64,000 nucleotides of DNA from Callaeas wilsoni (lineage: Eukaryota > Chordata > Aves > Passeriformes > Callaeidae), in contig VWPU01008479.1 in the NCBI GenBank assembly GCA_013398955.1, forward strand, positions 1-64,000. Reading direction: 5' to 3'. The position numbers and the translations under genes are program-made. The notes under the pieces were generated by a model. The model ran no database searches. It worked only from the letters and a program-made list of their open reading frames with translations, and was not told the DNA's origin. Positions 38,101 to 50,500 of the stretch are shown in pieces. Every line of letters starts with the position of its first letter. Position 1 is the stretch's first letter.

Positions 38101-41100
38101 CTTTTGCTCCATACATACCTAAGTTTAACAGAGATACACAAGACTATACCATGCAGGGACAGCAAAGCACATTGCTATTCATATTGCTAGTATTTCTTTC
38201 TTCCCTTTGTGTACACAGGCTAACGTATGTCCAAGGAGTAACAGCAAAAAATACGTATTTGCTCCTACAATGAGTCATGCACTCAATTTCTATTACAAGA
38301 GTTAAGCTTCTCAAAATACTTAAACTTATCCTAAGTACTACAAAGGAAGTAATATACTTCTGATCCATTAGAAACAAAAGATATACAGAATATATTTGGA
38401 GAAACTCAGCTGGTGAGATGCTGTCCAAACAACCAATATGACTATTTTCTCCTAGGATTTATCATGCTGGTACAGAAGCAAATACAATAAAGGAATAAAG
38501 TTATGCATTTGATATACTGAAAAGTGGATGCATGCAACATTCACCAGCAATTTTGAAACATCTCAGAATAACATCAGATTATCTTCATGCAAACTTCAGG
38601 TGGTCCTGAGCACTCTCTTCTCCCTGGTAGCCCTGACTCAACTCAAAACCACCCTGCTGTCCATAGTGCTCAATGCATCATTGCCCAACTTCTCCTTTAA
38701 AGGGCTGACCATCAAGTTGCAGGCAAGCAAGCCTCTGGTGTAATTTCTTCAGCATGGAACTCACCCCTCATAGAAATCCTAAGTAAGTTGTCCTGTGACA
38801 GTGGCTAAAAAAATCTTTTCAGAAGTACTTTATGGTTTAGTTGCCTCCCACCCTCTCCCCATTCTCTCATCTTCTTCTTCCTTTTCTTTTTTAAGAGTTA
38901 GCCTGGAGATTTAGATTTCTTTAGGAGTTAGGGTTGTGTAAATAACAGCAATTTGTATTTCTATAGTTGAGAAGTTCTATCCATTATTTTAAACTGTAAA
39001 TGTTTTAACTAAAAATCTTCACTTAATTGTTCCTACCCAAGCATAGTTTACTCATGTTCCTATACAATAACTGTAAACAGTATAAGGAGAGAAACATTAA
39101 CAGGCTAAAATGCAGATATATTGGTCTAGCTTTTATAAATAAAGCAGGAGGAAGAAAATCAGCCATGGCATTTTGGGCATAATCAAATGCTTTTCTTTTA
39201 AAGAAGTGTTATTACTAGAAAATTGCAACCACTTTTATGAAAACTGTGAAGATACACACACACAATTATAAAACAACACTTTGCAAAAACCCTTGAGAGT
39301 CCTCTCTACTTGCAAGTGTATTTAAACTTGCTAGTTTTAAACATACTTCTGGCAAGCCATCTTGCACAGAATTAGAACTGACAAATAAGTGAGGGATTTC
39401 AATATTGGAGACTACCATGCTCATTTCCCACCTGACTGAACACAGAAATTTGCTGGACAAACATTAACCATTTAAGCTTACTAGGCATCTTCCAAGTCTC
39501 ATGTAGAAGAATAAGCAAATCATGCTATGTACTAACTTACAAAAGGTACCCTGACATCCACTGTACTATTTTCTCCCCTAAGAACAGGACCCTGTCCCTA
39601 GAAACTGATTCTATAATCACCTTGAAATGGAGGCAGAAAAAATTGCAACCCTCATATAAGAATGCAACTACTCACACAAAGACAAAGCAGTTTCTTCAAT
39701 GGAAAAGTAGCAGAGAAGCTGTAGGAGGTAAACATTAAAACCGTTTTTCATACTGTGAGAAACTGGACTACAATATGTTGAGAATTTGAAGAAAGACAAC
39801 AGTGAGAACTCTGTTCCCTTAAAGTTGGCTCATTTCACTGTCTTCTGATGTTACTACTTTGACACATTTCTCTCAAAACTAGGCAGACAGTTTATCCAGG
39901 CAAAACTGACATGTCACTTTGTCTTCCCTGTGGATGTTACAAAAGAGATTTGTCCATAATAGGCCCCATGCAGAAGGTCATCCTGGTCCACAGAAGAAGT
40001 AATGCATCCAGTCTGCCAAGTAAACTGAAGGGCAGGCTACAGAACTTAGGCATTCTTAAAAGCAGTATAATTTGCAATGAAATGCTTCTTGCAAGGCAAA
40101 AGGAGATAAAAAGTAATCCTTAAGAAATAAAAAAGTATATCTTCACTTTTGTAAATTAACTTCATTGGACACTGAAGTTACAGTGAAATTCCCAGACATA
40201 CTAAACAGCCCAGTGAACACACCAATCAGCCTGGTGAGCAATCTCAGAGAGACTAAGTCCTGCCAGCAGGACATACATTTTCAACTGCAGAGAATATGAT
40301 AGACCAAATTCTTATATTGTTTACAATGAAATACTTCTGATCTAGAGTGACCATTGTACTGGCCTCATTACTGAGAGGTGACCTGGATTAAGCGAGACCT
40401 TTTGAGATAATCTGGTACAACCTTCTGTTGAAAACAAGTTCTTACACTTTTTTATTGGTTATTGCAAGAGCCTGTCAAGGAACAACATAAACATTTCCAG
40501 CAAAGAAGCTTCTACCACTTATCATGAGTGAACTACTCCAACAGTCTGTTCCCACAAGTGGTGAGTTTTGTTCTTCAGTCTGAATAGAATTTCCTCTGGA
40601 GAAGCTAATGTCCACTGCTTCTCATCCTGCCACGTGCATCCTTGTGAAGAATGCTCTGACTTCCCTGTAACACCAACCAGGTATCAGAAGAATACTATCT
40701 GAGCCTTCTTTCCACTAAAACATTTATTTTCTCCAAACCTTTAAACATCATGGTGGCCCATTTTCAGTCTCTGTCTTCAACTGCAGGAAACAAATCAGAA
40801 CACAGTAGTGCAGATGTAGCATAAAATTATTGAGTACCCTGGACTCAAGGTGGATGACACGACCAGACCCCAGCCTGTACTGGTGCTTGGGATTACTTCA
40901 CTCCAGATGGAGAATTTCACATGCATCTTTTTTAAATCTCATTCAGCCTGTCACTGCCTCCCTGAGTGGTGGCTGGAGTACCTGCCTCTCTGCCCATTTT
41001 GGTGTTGACTTCAAGTTTGTTGAAGGTGGATTCAGTTCCATGATTTAGACTGTTTATAAAGATATTTAAGAGTATTGGCCATACTACCAACTTCTTGGGA

Positions 41101-43206
41101 GCTCCACGTTACAACCAGTCTGACTTGGAGCCATTACCCCCAACTGTTTTAGCTGCAGCCACTTTTTGTCCTATCTTGTGTTTCGTCTGTCCGGTTTGTA
41201 TCTCACTTTTTCAACAAAAAAAATTTGAGGTAGACTGTGACAAACACCTTGCTAAAATAAAAGGTAGATGACCTCATCCTTTATCCTTGGATTTCTGCTT
41301 GCCATTAATTCACAAATTTCTTGCTCGTGACATCTTCTGTCACTTGGAGAACCAGGCTTGCTTTTGCATTCCTAAGAGCATCACTGCATGTCCAAGAAGT
41401 ATCTCTGTATTTCTTTCTGGGAATTGTTCTGCTTCCTTTTATTTTTGCACTTGAGTTCTCTCAGTAGCATATTTAAATGAAATTGTTTAAAAACATTTAA
41501 CTGTTTGGTTTTGTGTCTATTTCTATTCCCCCTTAGGGGAATGGACCACTCTTGTACTGCAGGAAGGCTGTCTCTGAAAATGTCTCAGTACTCTTCCAAG
41601 CAGCAACTTTATTCTCCAAGGAAGTCTCTCACAGGATCCTTATCAGGAGTTCCCTGAACAAGTTGAGCAATATGTACTATGCCAAAATCATTCATTAGAT
41701 GATATTTATTGGAAGGTAGATACCAAAAGACAAAATAATTTACTTGAATTAATAAAATTCAAAGGAAAGAGTAAATATTTGCCCACATTTAAGTCCCAAG
41801 CGCTGCATTTTCTGATAAATCACTGTGTGATCAAATCCCAGTGAGACAGAAGTCACCTTAGAAAATACATGCCAAAGGCCTCTAAGTTTTAAGTGAGTTG
41901 CACAAAGTAGTACAAAAATGGAAAATACACACAAAAATATAACTTGGTCCGGATGTCCTCTCTTTGTAAGCTATTCAACTTCAGTCAGATCACTTTAGAT
42001 CAGTAAGAACTGTCAGTACAAAATAATAAATCTAAGCAATTGTTTGAGTGACAGCCAAGCAGTCATACATTACTTTCAGACATAATAGGACATTAATCAT
42101 TTAAAGCATGTTGACATTAATAAGCTATTTTTTTAAAAAATTGAATTCAATTAAAAGACAAACATGATGAAGAAAAAAAAAAAAATCATGATTTTCTTAT
42201 TCTCCCCAAAGGTTCCTTTCACTAAAATTCAGAAAGAAACCTTTGTCTTCTTCAAATGATAAAGCTTTTCAGCAGGACACAATACACAAAGACAGAACTT
42301 CTGTTAAACAGTGCTCTCTTGTGGTTCTGTACATTAGTGAAAGATTAAATCATTGTACAAAGATAAAGGTAGTCACAGTCTGAAATTTCTTGTCTCCAAG
42401 TCTAACTCAAAATTAATCCCTCAGACTGGTATTTCATTTAGTTCTGCATTTAATTTTTCTAGCATGTCAATAACTTCATATCTAATGATCACCTTTAGAT
42501 ACTGTATTCAAAGCAAAGTATGAAATAAATTTAAACATATATATATAACAAAAATTTTAACCTTGATCTTGAATTGGAATTCACAATTGACAATATGTGC
42601 AATACCAGGATAGCAGTTAATGCATCAATTCTCACAAATTCTATTGGCAGAATTTCTGCATGTCATGAGATATATAGAGGTTACTCAAATATGTAGTCCA
42701 CATCTCATACGTTCAATAAAATACAGCTCAATTTTTAAAATAAAAACCTTACTTTAACTTGCTGGGAACTCAACAATGTTTAGATTGCTCCCCATGTCCA
42801 CTTTTTTCTACAATATAGTGTAAAGAACAAACTACTCATTATCCCATGTAACTAAAACATTCAAAATTAACAGGAATAATTAACCCAAATTACTAGTTAT
42901 AATAAAGTGAGATCACATTGTCATATTTAAATATATAAAGTATTTCTCCAAAGGAACAAAAAGGTGCTTACAAGACCAATTTATATAAGAAGTTGGTTTT
43001 ACCTTTTCAAAATACAGCAGCTACTTTGGTCAAAAAATTTAAAATGAATGCATTGTTCAATTTCTGTAGTTATTTTCTAGCTAAATTTTTTTGAAGCAAT
43101 TACTTCACCTTTATTTCCCATTTATTTCAAGCCTCATCATATAGTAACAACAGGGTTACCTATTATGTCTGTATTTTTTAAGAGAAGCGAAGCCAATGTA
43201 ACTAAC
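35151..43206 (-). other. COBLL1: COBLL1 intron W6-W7
   Basis: An 8.1-kb intron with GTTAGT donor and CCCTTCCCAG acceptor. It holds an old CR1 copy (40370-41660) and a GC-rich pocket at about 37070-37260. No other exon fits the phases of W6 and W7 (both phase 0). Confidence 0.7.
40370..41660 (-). mobile_element. Old, degraded CR1 LINE including reverse-transcriptase relic
   Basis: Read on the minus strand, the block near 41110-41040 aligns in position with the CR1 reverse-transcriptase segment that normally encodes PQGSVLGPVLFNIFI, but it is broken by stops and substitutions. A stretch near 41270-41210 resembles the downstream CR1 coding block with its GGTAGATGAC-type signature. At about 40400-40440, GAGACCTTTTGAGATAATCT is a diverged form of the CR1 3' end. 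The pieces keep CR1 order over about 1.3 kb, so this is one 5'-truncated, inactive insertion. It has the same orientation as COBLL1. Ends are approximate. Confidence 0.6.
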
Positions 43207-43446
43207 CTGCTCATTCCTATCAAAGCTGCTGGATTTCACAATATCAGGCGTAGCTCTGACCTGGGCTCGTGCGAGCTCCTGGGGAGCACTTTGAGAGCTC
43301 GGCATGGGTGGCAAAGGAGCTCTCCGCTTCTTCGGCATTTCAGCCGGCAGAGTGTTGGAGTCGTACTGCTTGCTGACAGTGTTCGACCTCGTGACAAATG
43401 TTGGCCTTGGCTTGCTCATCAATGGAGTTGCTGGGGCACTGGCAGC
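43207..43446 (-). CDS. COBLL1: COBLL1 exon W6, KKRRAP motif
   Basis: A 240-nt exon in phase 0 on both sides, with acceptor CACACCTCAAG and donor GTTAGT. It encodes 80 residues (about 249-328). It opens [20 protein letters not shown] and [14 protein letters not shown], then [20 protein letters not shown], the first full KRAP motif of the cordon-bleu family. These match vertebrate COBLL1 closely ([28 protein letters not shown]). It ends SSSFDRNEQ and joins W7 without gap. The polybasic-proline stretch is the likely partner-binding site (SH3 proteins in the COBL paralogue). The frame opposite this exon is also open for 116 codons, which is a shadow. Confidence 0.96.
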
Positions 43447-43576
43447 CTTGAGGTGTGGGAAACAAAAAGAAATCCAAGTTGCATATATTTTATAGGAAAC
43501 AATCAACAGTATTGATTACTGAATATGACTCTGAATATGTTTCTAGAAGTTTTCCTTATACAAAGTTACACCCTAC

Positions 43577-43671
43577 TTGTTCTCTTTTCTTCTTGTTTCG
43601 TTGAAAAAAGCTGAAAAATCCTTTGTTTTCTTTCTCCTTCAGAACATCTATGTTTTCAGATTGGTAGGAGC
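43577..43671 (-). CDS. COBLL1: COBLL1 exon W5
   Basis: A 95-nt exon with acceptor TCTATTTTAG and donor GTAGGG. It is entered in phase 1 and left in phase 0. It encodes SYQSENIDVLKEKENKGFFS followed by FFQRNKKKREQ. The KENKGFFSFFQR-KKKR block is a strongly conserved COBLL1 feature just after the ubiquitin-like region. Its basic end may contact membrane or partners; that is inference. Only 130 bp separate it from W6. Residues are about 217-248. Confidence 0.94.
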
Positions 43672-44539
43672 CTAAAATAGAAAACAATAGTTCTAGATGT
43701 GATCTCATGCAGAGGTTATTTCTTCTGCATTCTTACTATTTCACTGTGTCATAAACCTCCTGCAATGATACACAAAACACATCATAAATCACCTATATTA
43801 ATAATTTTTCTAGGTGCTGCAAAATGAACAGTTTGCCTATCATCCTCTCCTTCTCAGAACTCAGGACAGATGAGTTTCAGCTGCTCTTAATACCTCCAGC
43901 ACTTAATCCAGCCCACCCCACCTGTCATATGTTATGCTACATATCACAAAGGCAGTAAAAGGGAAAAAGAGCATCAGACTTTTCAGCTCTCCATTCCTAC
44001 TGGCTTAAATTTATGGCAAAGTGTGAAGTGGGACAAGCCAGGCCCCAGCCTGCACATGGTGTAACTATGGAGAAAGATCACCCAAGCACTCAATCAGTGC
44101 ACACTTAACTGCGTGGCAGTCATAGTAAAGACAGTCAAATCCTTTCTTGTTATAGTGCAGAATTTATCCTCTTTAAATTGCTTTATTCATGCGGAGGATT
44201 TGTAAATCTAATGATAGACTTCTTTTTAATTTTACTAGAATGACCTTTCTTAAAGAAATCCCATTGAATGCCCTTTAATGAGCAACGGAAATCAGCAAAT
44301 CTAGTACAAGTATCAATATAAACATGACCCTAAACTGAATAAATTGATCTAGGGTAAAACTATACAAAAATACTTTCTATATAACTGGGTACATCAAATT
44401 CTGCACTATCATTTGCAATATGCATTTAAGATAGGACAGAGATATTACTCATGTCACAGTTAAGCAGCTGTTATAACAGGAGCAGGTGCTAATGTCCTGT
44501 AAGTGCTACAGTTCCATCGCTTATTTCAGAAAATCGTAC
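43672..44539 (-). other. COBLL1: COBLL1 intron W4-W5
   Basis: An 868-bp intron with GTACGA donor and TCTATTTTAG acceptor. No repeat or gene was recognised in it. Confidence 0.8.
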
Positions 44540-44578
44540 CTTGAAAAGATGGTAAATTTAAATCAACTGGTGATGCAG
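44540..44578 (-). CDS. COBLL1: COBLL1 micro-exon W4, frame-neutral
   Basis: A 39-nt exon with acceptor CTTTCTGTAG and donor GTACGA. It encodes ASPVDLNLPSFQ plus split codons at both ends. Both junctions are phase 1 and 39 is a multiple of three, so W3 joins W5 in frame with or without it. The common human isoform I recall has a different short linker at this point, consistent with alternative splicing. It lies between the ubiquitin-like region and the KENKGFF block and probably only alters a linker. Residues are about 204-217. Confidence 0.85.
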
Positions 44579-46233
44579 CTACAGAAAGACAAAAAGAAAG
44601 ACAGAAAATGGGAATCTGGATCAAGGATGCAGTAACAACATACAAACACAGAAAGCCAAGCTGGATCTTCAACACTAGGGAAAAATTAACCAGGTACTTT
44701 GCAGAAGTAAAAGGATGTGCATCTTTACTGCCTAATACTTAAGTCATTCAAGAACTTGAGTCTGAAGACATGCAACACAGACTGCAACCGTGTACATAAG
44801 GAGGGAGGCTCTACTTATACTTCTGAAGCTAAGAGAAAAATCAGTATGTAGAATAGTTTGCTCTGGTTTGGATGGTCAGGCAGTCCAAACTTGGAAAATA
44901 AAGAGGAATGTAAAATTAAAATACAATTTCAATAAAATAAAATTTGAATTTAAATTCTGTTAAGTAAACGACACACCTCATCATTTACTTTCATAAAGAT
45001 AATGGAAAATTCAGAGCTTTGAACCTTCTTGCAAAATTGAAATACTGAGCTACTTTGTATTAAGAGAACTGAAGGATATCTAAATTTCCTAGCAGGGCAC
45101 TGCTGTGCAGAAAGCATATATGCCCTGGTATGCCCTCCTAAGGATTTTTGGCTGTTGATTCAAGCGAAACGCACGTCATATCATGCAAAAAGCAGCTTTT
45201 CCAGTCTGTAGACGAAAGCAGTAAATAACCAGACAAAAAACCAAACAATGCACTTGGGAGTACATGTAGTCAAGTAACATGTCTAGGCAAGTTAAAATAT
45301 GTTGGTTTCCAGTGTGGAAGAGGAAGACATTTCATTCCATTCTATGGAAAAAGGACATACTGTCCAAATCTGTCATTCTGACCTTTAGCAAGTAAACCGA
45401 GAGAACTCTTGAAACTGTAACCTCCAAACAGTAAGGTTACCATATTTAGGTAGACAGAGGGGCAAAGACAAACAAAACCCCAATGAGCCCCACAAGTTTT
45501 AGAGCAGAAATAAAATCAAGCCAATAAAACAGTGATCAAAACCAGGAGTGAGTCAATCAATATTACTGCTTTCTACACTGAGGTAAAATTCCTGCGAGAA
45601 ATGTCTGAAGTGGAACAAACCACACTGTACAAAATTTTTAATTACAGTATGGTAAACCTGTCACCTGTCCAGATGAAGTTAAAATCTGGCCTAGGAATAT
45701 CTGTACAAATACTAGAAAGTAAGTACATTGTGTCCTTGTTGGACTGCAATTAAAAAGACAAATATTATTCCTTCGCAATCCATAAAATTAGCAAGCAGCA
45801 CTCAGAAATATACATAAAGACTATCAGAATAATCTAACGCTTTAAAAATTTTAAATTATTTTAAAGAAAACTAATTTTCTCTAACATTTCTGTTCTTTTC
45901 AGGTCATCATGATGTCATATAGCAGCTAAGGGAAATAGGGTGTTGGGGTTTTTGGGGAAGGTGTGAGGGAAGGAAAAGAAGGCTTTGCATTTAAGTGCGG
46001 ATTTGTACTCAGCTACCCCTGCTGGTAGCAAACTTCTAACTTGGTTAGAAAATAAAACTTTTATATAGCACTTCTGAAAGCAAAAGTCCAGGTACACGAG
46101 TCAATTTCAATTTTGTGGAAGACCAATGAAATATATATTAAATTTCTAGAAAATAATTTCGTAAGTAAAAAACCCAACAACATGTATACAATTATTAAGC
46201 AATTATAACAGCAATTTACAAAAGTTATCTTAC
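44579..46233 (-). other. COBLL1: COBLL1 intron W3-W4
   Basis: A 1,655-bp intron with GTAAGA donor and CTTTCTGTAG acceptor. It is AT-rich. No repeat or gene was recognised. Confidence 0.78.
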
Positions 46234-46462
46234 CTTGGCTGACATCCATGGCATATAGTTCTCTTAGTCCGAGGTCATTAAGAGATTTTGTCATGTCAAG
46301 GGCTTCTTGAGACTGGTAACTCTTCAGTAGTAGAGTGTGTGAAGGATCAAACTCACATTTGCTACAGATAATTGGTATGAGTTCTTGAAGAGGTGAATGT
46401 GGACTAACTCTTACTACTGTCTTCTGTGTCTTCTTGTAGTTTATCACTACCCTTACTGTTTG
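46234..46462 (-). CDS. COBLL1: COBLL1 exon W3, Cobl ubiquitin-like domain
   Basis: A 229-nt exon with acceptor TTCTCTTTAG and donor GTAAGA, entered in phase 0 and left in phase 1. It encodes most of the Cobl domain: [20 protein letters not shown], then [18 protein letters not shown], then [16 protein letters not shown]. This beta-strand/helix pattern is the ubiquitin-fold-like region shared by COBL and COBLL1 near the N-terminus. It is among the best conserved parts of the gene. Its binding partner is not fixed by sequence. Residues are about 128-204. Confidence 0.97.
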
Positions 46463-47381
46463 CTAAAGAGAAAAAAATTTCAATAAATACCAGCACAAAT
46501 TCTGAAAGAACTGGCATTTTTACAACAGCCTCACAGTAATCACCAGAATTCCACCTATGGCCAACTTCACCAGTGCTGCAGGTTCGGAAACATTACATAA
46601 GAAACTAAGAACTACTTTGCTATTTCCTTCCACGCAAGAAAAGGACACGTGAAGCAGACTGCTTTCTCCTCGAGCAGTGCCACCCGCCTGCGCAGCAGGG
46701 CGCGTGCCTGGAGGGAGACGCCCTGCTGGGTTCCACCGGGCAGCTGTAGAAGGCGGCTGATGAGCCAGCAGCGAGGGCCTGCGCGCACGCGTAGGACGAA
46801 AGCACAAGGGCACCAGAAGCGTTCTCCTGGCCCTCTCTAAGTGCTTTAGATAAATTAAAAGTCAGTATTCTTCTACACAGTAGAACGACAAAGGTGGAAG
46901 GAAAGATTTTGGCAACACCCAGAAATTGGTTTAGTATTTCTTAAAGCTCCTGCCCTCTCCAGGGTATATAAAAAAAGTCAAGAGAGAACAGTATGTATTA
47001 AAGGAAAATGAACATACAATCAGAAGAGCACATATATCACAGCATGACAGATGGTACAAGATGTTGATTTTCAATTTGTTCAAGGCTGTACTCAGCCACA
47101 CTTCATCTGCAGAATTTTTCGAAAGGCCGATAAGGCGTGGGATTTCAAATAATATTGTAATATTTCCTTCTTTCAGCAGCAAAGATATTTGCTGTAACGA
47201 ATTGAGATGTATTTTACCTAAGAGTAGCTTATCAAAAACAGCCTAAAGCATTTCACAGAGCTTCAAGGTGAGAGAATGAAAGACAACAGGAAAAGCTGAA
47301 ACAAGAGGATAAGCTACCAGCTAAATATGTTGAATACAGCAGTGATTCTAATTTCTTAATACACTTAATTTTAGTTCTCAC
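46463..47381 (-). other. COBLL1: COBLL1 intron W2-W3 with GC-rich pocket
   Basis: A 919-bp intron with GTGAGA donor and TTCTCTTTAG acceptor. About 46670-46800 is GC- and CpG-rich in an otherwise AT-rich intron. No exon fitting phase 0 to phase 0 was found there. Confidence 0.78.
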
Positions 47382-47583
47382 CTCTGGTATAACTGGAGCA
47401 GGTTTCTTCTTATCCATTTGTTTTGCCTTTACAATCACCTTCTCCACTTCAAGCATTCCCACTGGTGTGTTGGGTTTGAATTTAATCTGGCTATTTTCTG
47501 CTGATACCAACTCTATGGTATAACTTGATGGATTTAAATGATACTGTGCACAGAGAAAGATTAGCAAGTCCATCATGGGCTTC
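47382..47583 (-). CDS. COBLL1: COBLL1 exon W2, N-terminal ubiquitin-like segment
   Basis: A 202-nt exon with acceptor TCTTTTACAG and donor GTGAGA, entered in phase 2 and left in phase 0. It encodes [20 protein letters not shown] and [20 protein letters not shown], then [14 protein letters not shown] and [12 protein letters not shown]. The [16 protein letters not shown] block is almost invariant in COBL and COBLL1. Together with the end of W1 it resembles a Ras-binding/ubiquitin-like beta-grasp unit; that fold reading is inference. Residues are about 60-127. Confidence 0.97.
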
Positions 47584-50500
47584 CTGTAAAAGATAAATGG
47601 AACTATCACAACAGATGACAATTAAGCAGTCTATAACAAGATGTGCTTCTAAACATTTAATTCAAGTTGTCCTTTCCCTTCCAGGACTAAATAATTAGTG
47701 CTAGACACCAACTTTAAATATCTCCGCGCTTTAAAAAAAAAAATTAAAAAAAAACAAGCCAACCTCCTGAAAAAACCACTAAAAAGAAATTGAAACCAGT
47801 TTACACAAAAGTATGCCAAGTACTTGAGCAGAGTGGGAACTTCTTGTGTGAAGCTTTTCCTGAGGTCAACAGGGACATGTGGATTAGTTACTGCATTTGA
47901 CATTTAGTGGGAACTTTAACGCTGGTGATAAATACTCTGTTATTCATTAAGAACAGTTCTTTTGCAAAGCTTGGCATTTTTATATCCATTTTGAGTTACA
48001 AGGGACTTTATTTTCAGAAAGTCTGTGCATGAGCCACTTGGAAGATGCAGGAGAAATGAAGTTTGAGAAAGTCACATTTTAGGCAGGTCTTGCATTAGGG
48101 AGTCCAGAATTATCTAGGTGCTTAATATTAACAGCGAGAAAGAAGCTAAATGACAATATAGTAGGCAAATGCCATTTCTTGAGCAGCTCTGTGTGATACA
48201 AGATATCCTTTCCACAATGAGGAATGGCCAACAGAATCTGTCAGATGTAGTCAGTACCTGTATGTCCTCGTTCCCTCACTGCTTAATGAGGAACATCCAG
48301 AACAGGGTATCAAGACAGCAACTGGAAATACTCAGCCTACTGAAATACATTTATTAAAGTCGCATTTTAAACATAAATGTCATTGATGTTTAAACAGATC
48401 AAAAGTAAGGAGAATGTCCTAACTTTGCATGTTATGGAATTGAATTAGGTTACAGCACTATCAGATCATTCCTCATGGATTTTTTCTGGGTAAGGACAAT
48501 TTAATTGTGACACCCTCTGCATCTTGCAGTTACAACTATGAACAAGGAAATCCATCACCTGCTCTGTCTCACAAGGATATTATGAAAATAAAAGTCTATG
48601 AAGCAATCAAATGGTATGTTGAAAAAATGCTGAAGTGTCTATAAGAAAATTAATACAGGGTTTGGCTGGTATGACTTTATCAGAAATCTTAAATTCTAGA
48701 TGTAATCTCATAACAGAGGCAAGTATTCTGGTAGCACAGCCAAATGTGGAAATAGCTTCTACAAAGAACCATCAGATTAAGCAGAATTCTAGATAACAAA
48801 GGTCATGAATATATTTATTAAGCAATAAGTTAAAGCAGACTTTTCATATGATACCGTTCCATAAAAATAATTAAGAATGACTCAATGTTAGACGTTATTG
48901 TGAACATTGAATTTTTCCCCTCTTTAATTTACCCTAGAATATCATTTCTGTTTCCCTTCATCTTAAGGGACAAACGTTCCATAAGCAAACTGTCTTCTGA
49001 TTTCTAAAAACAGGGCTGGACTCTCTGGTGCACATGCTGTGCTTCAAGAAGATGGAAACTGTTTGAAAGCTGACAGGTATTTCCTTTCCAGAGGAAAGCT
49101 TCTGCCTGCTTGTGGCAGGAAAACACTTGCCTCGGTAGACAAAAGCAGGAGGAACAATAAAACAAACAAAAAACCATACAGAAATGGTACTCCAGTGTGT
49201 AACAAGCAGTTATCAGATGGTCTGAAGAGGTATAGGAGAATGTAATATACTCCCATGCTTTCATCTAGATGATATATAACAGCCTGAGGAATACCATGTG
49301 AAATGCAGAATAACAACTACTCCTCCCTCTTCACATTGCTAAACCAGAAAGTTTATTTCAATGCATCTCCTGTATATAGCACAACCTGCTTCAGTTACAA
49401 GACAGAAGGAGGAAATAGTCCATCTCTTCTACTTCTAACCCCTAATAAAACAAGTACATCCATCCTACCCTAAGAAGTAAAGGGCTGCAAATGCACATCT
49501 CGTCATTCCCCCATCTCACTGGGGGCAGAGCAGGGCAGGGCCAGGGAGGAGGGAGCCAGAGAAGGCTGCAGACACTGCTTCTCCAGTGACCTTTCTGCTT
49601 ACCAGTGTATCCACTAAGTTACTCGTTACCTTTTTTTCTGGTGAATTTTTATACACTGACTGACTTTAAACACTGCTCTTCAGTTACTGGAGAGGAGTCC
49701 GAATATCAAAGATGACCAGGGCAAGAATTGACAAGCAGGAATCCCAGAAAGCCATCCTACAGAAAAGCACCACAGTGACAGAGGCAAGCCCCCACGTTAA
49801 CCAGAGTCACAGTAAGTGACAGAATGCTAAGTGAGAAACAGCTGCTCACAAACAACAGGTACATGCAAATTAGTACATGAGAACAGTAATTCAGAGCAAA
49901 TTTGCTTTCCATTGGTACTTCCAGAAACAACCTGCTTGACTGAAGGATGATGGACTTTAAGTCCCCCCCACTTCACTGGAGGCAAGACATCAACAAATGC
50001 TTTAGAAAGATATTCCTACAATAAAAAAAACAAAATGAAAGAGAACAAAAAAGCTTTTCTTGTAATCACATCCTCCAAAACCTGTAAAACTCTTTTTTCC
50101 TAAAGCCTTCGAGGATATAGGTGGAAGAATACATATACCACAGTACATTTAACAGCTTCCATAATTAATATTTAGCAAAGCACCAAGAAGAGGCCATCAG
50201 CTATCTCAGAGTACATCATCTGCTTGTCCTCCTCTACCTAACTTCAGTAAAATATTTATTTGCAACTTAACTTCATTAAATTACTCTAAGTTTTCTGGAA
50301 ATCTCCGACTATAAATGTATTTACATATTCCTGCACCCCTTCATCTCTCATCTATTTTTCTCTGGTTATTCCTACCTGACTAAATAACAATAAAAAGCAG
50401 CTAAAAGCAGCCTCTCATTACATCACATAACTGATAGTTAAAGGATGAACCTTCACTAGAATGTATCAAAGCCTGTAATTTTTGTAATTAACAGTGTAAG

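Noticed and set aside
38528..38743. 71-codon plus-strand frame, regular Leu/Ser/Thr pattern
   Set aside because: It is opposite to the gene, within an intron, has no recognised motif and no promoter context.
43165..43515. 116-codon plus-strand open frame
   Set aside because: It is the antisense shadow of exon W6, whose minus-strand frame carries the KKRRAP motif and clean splice sites.
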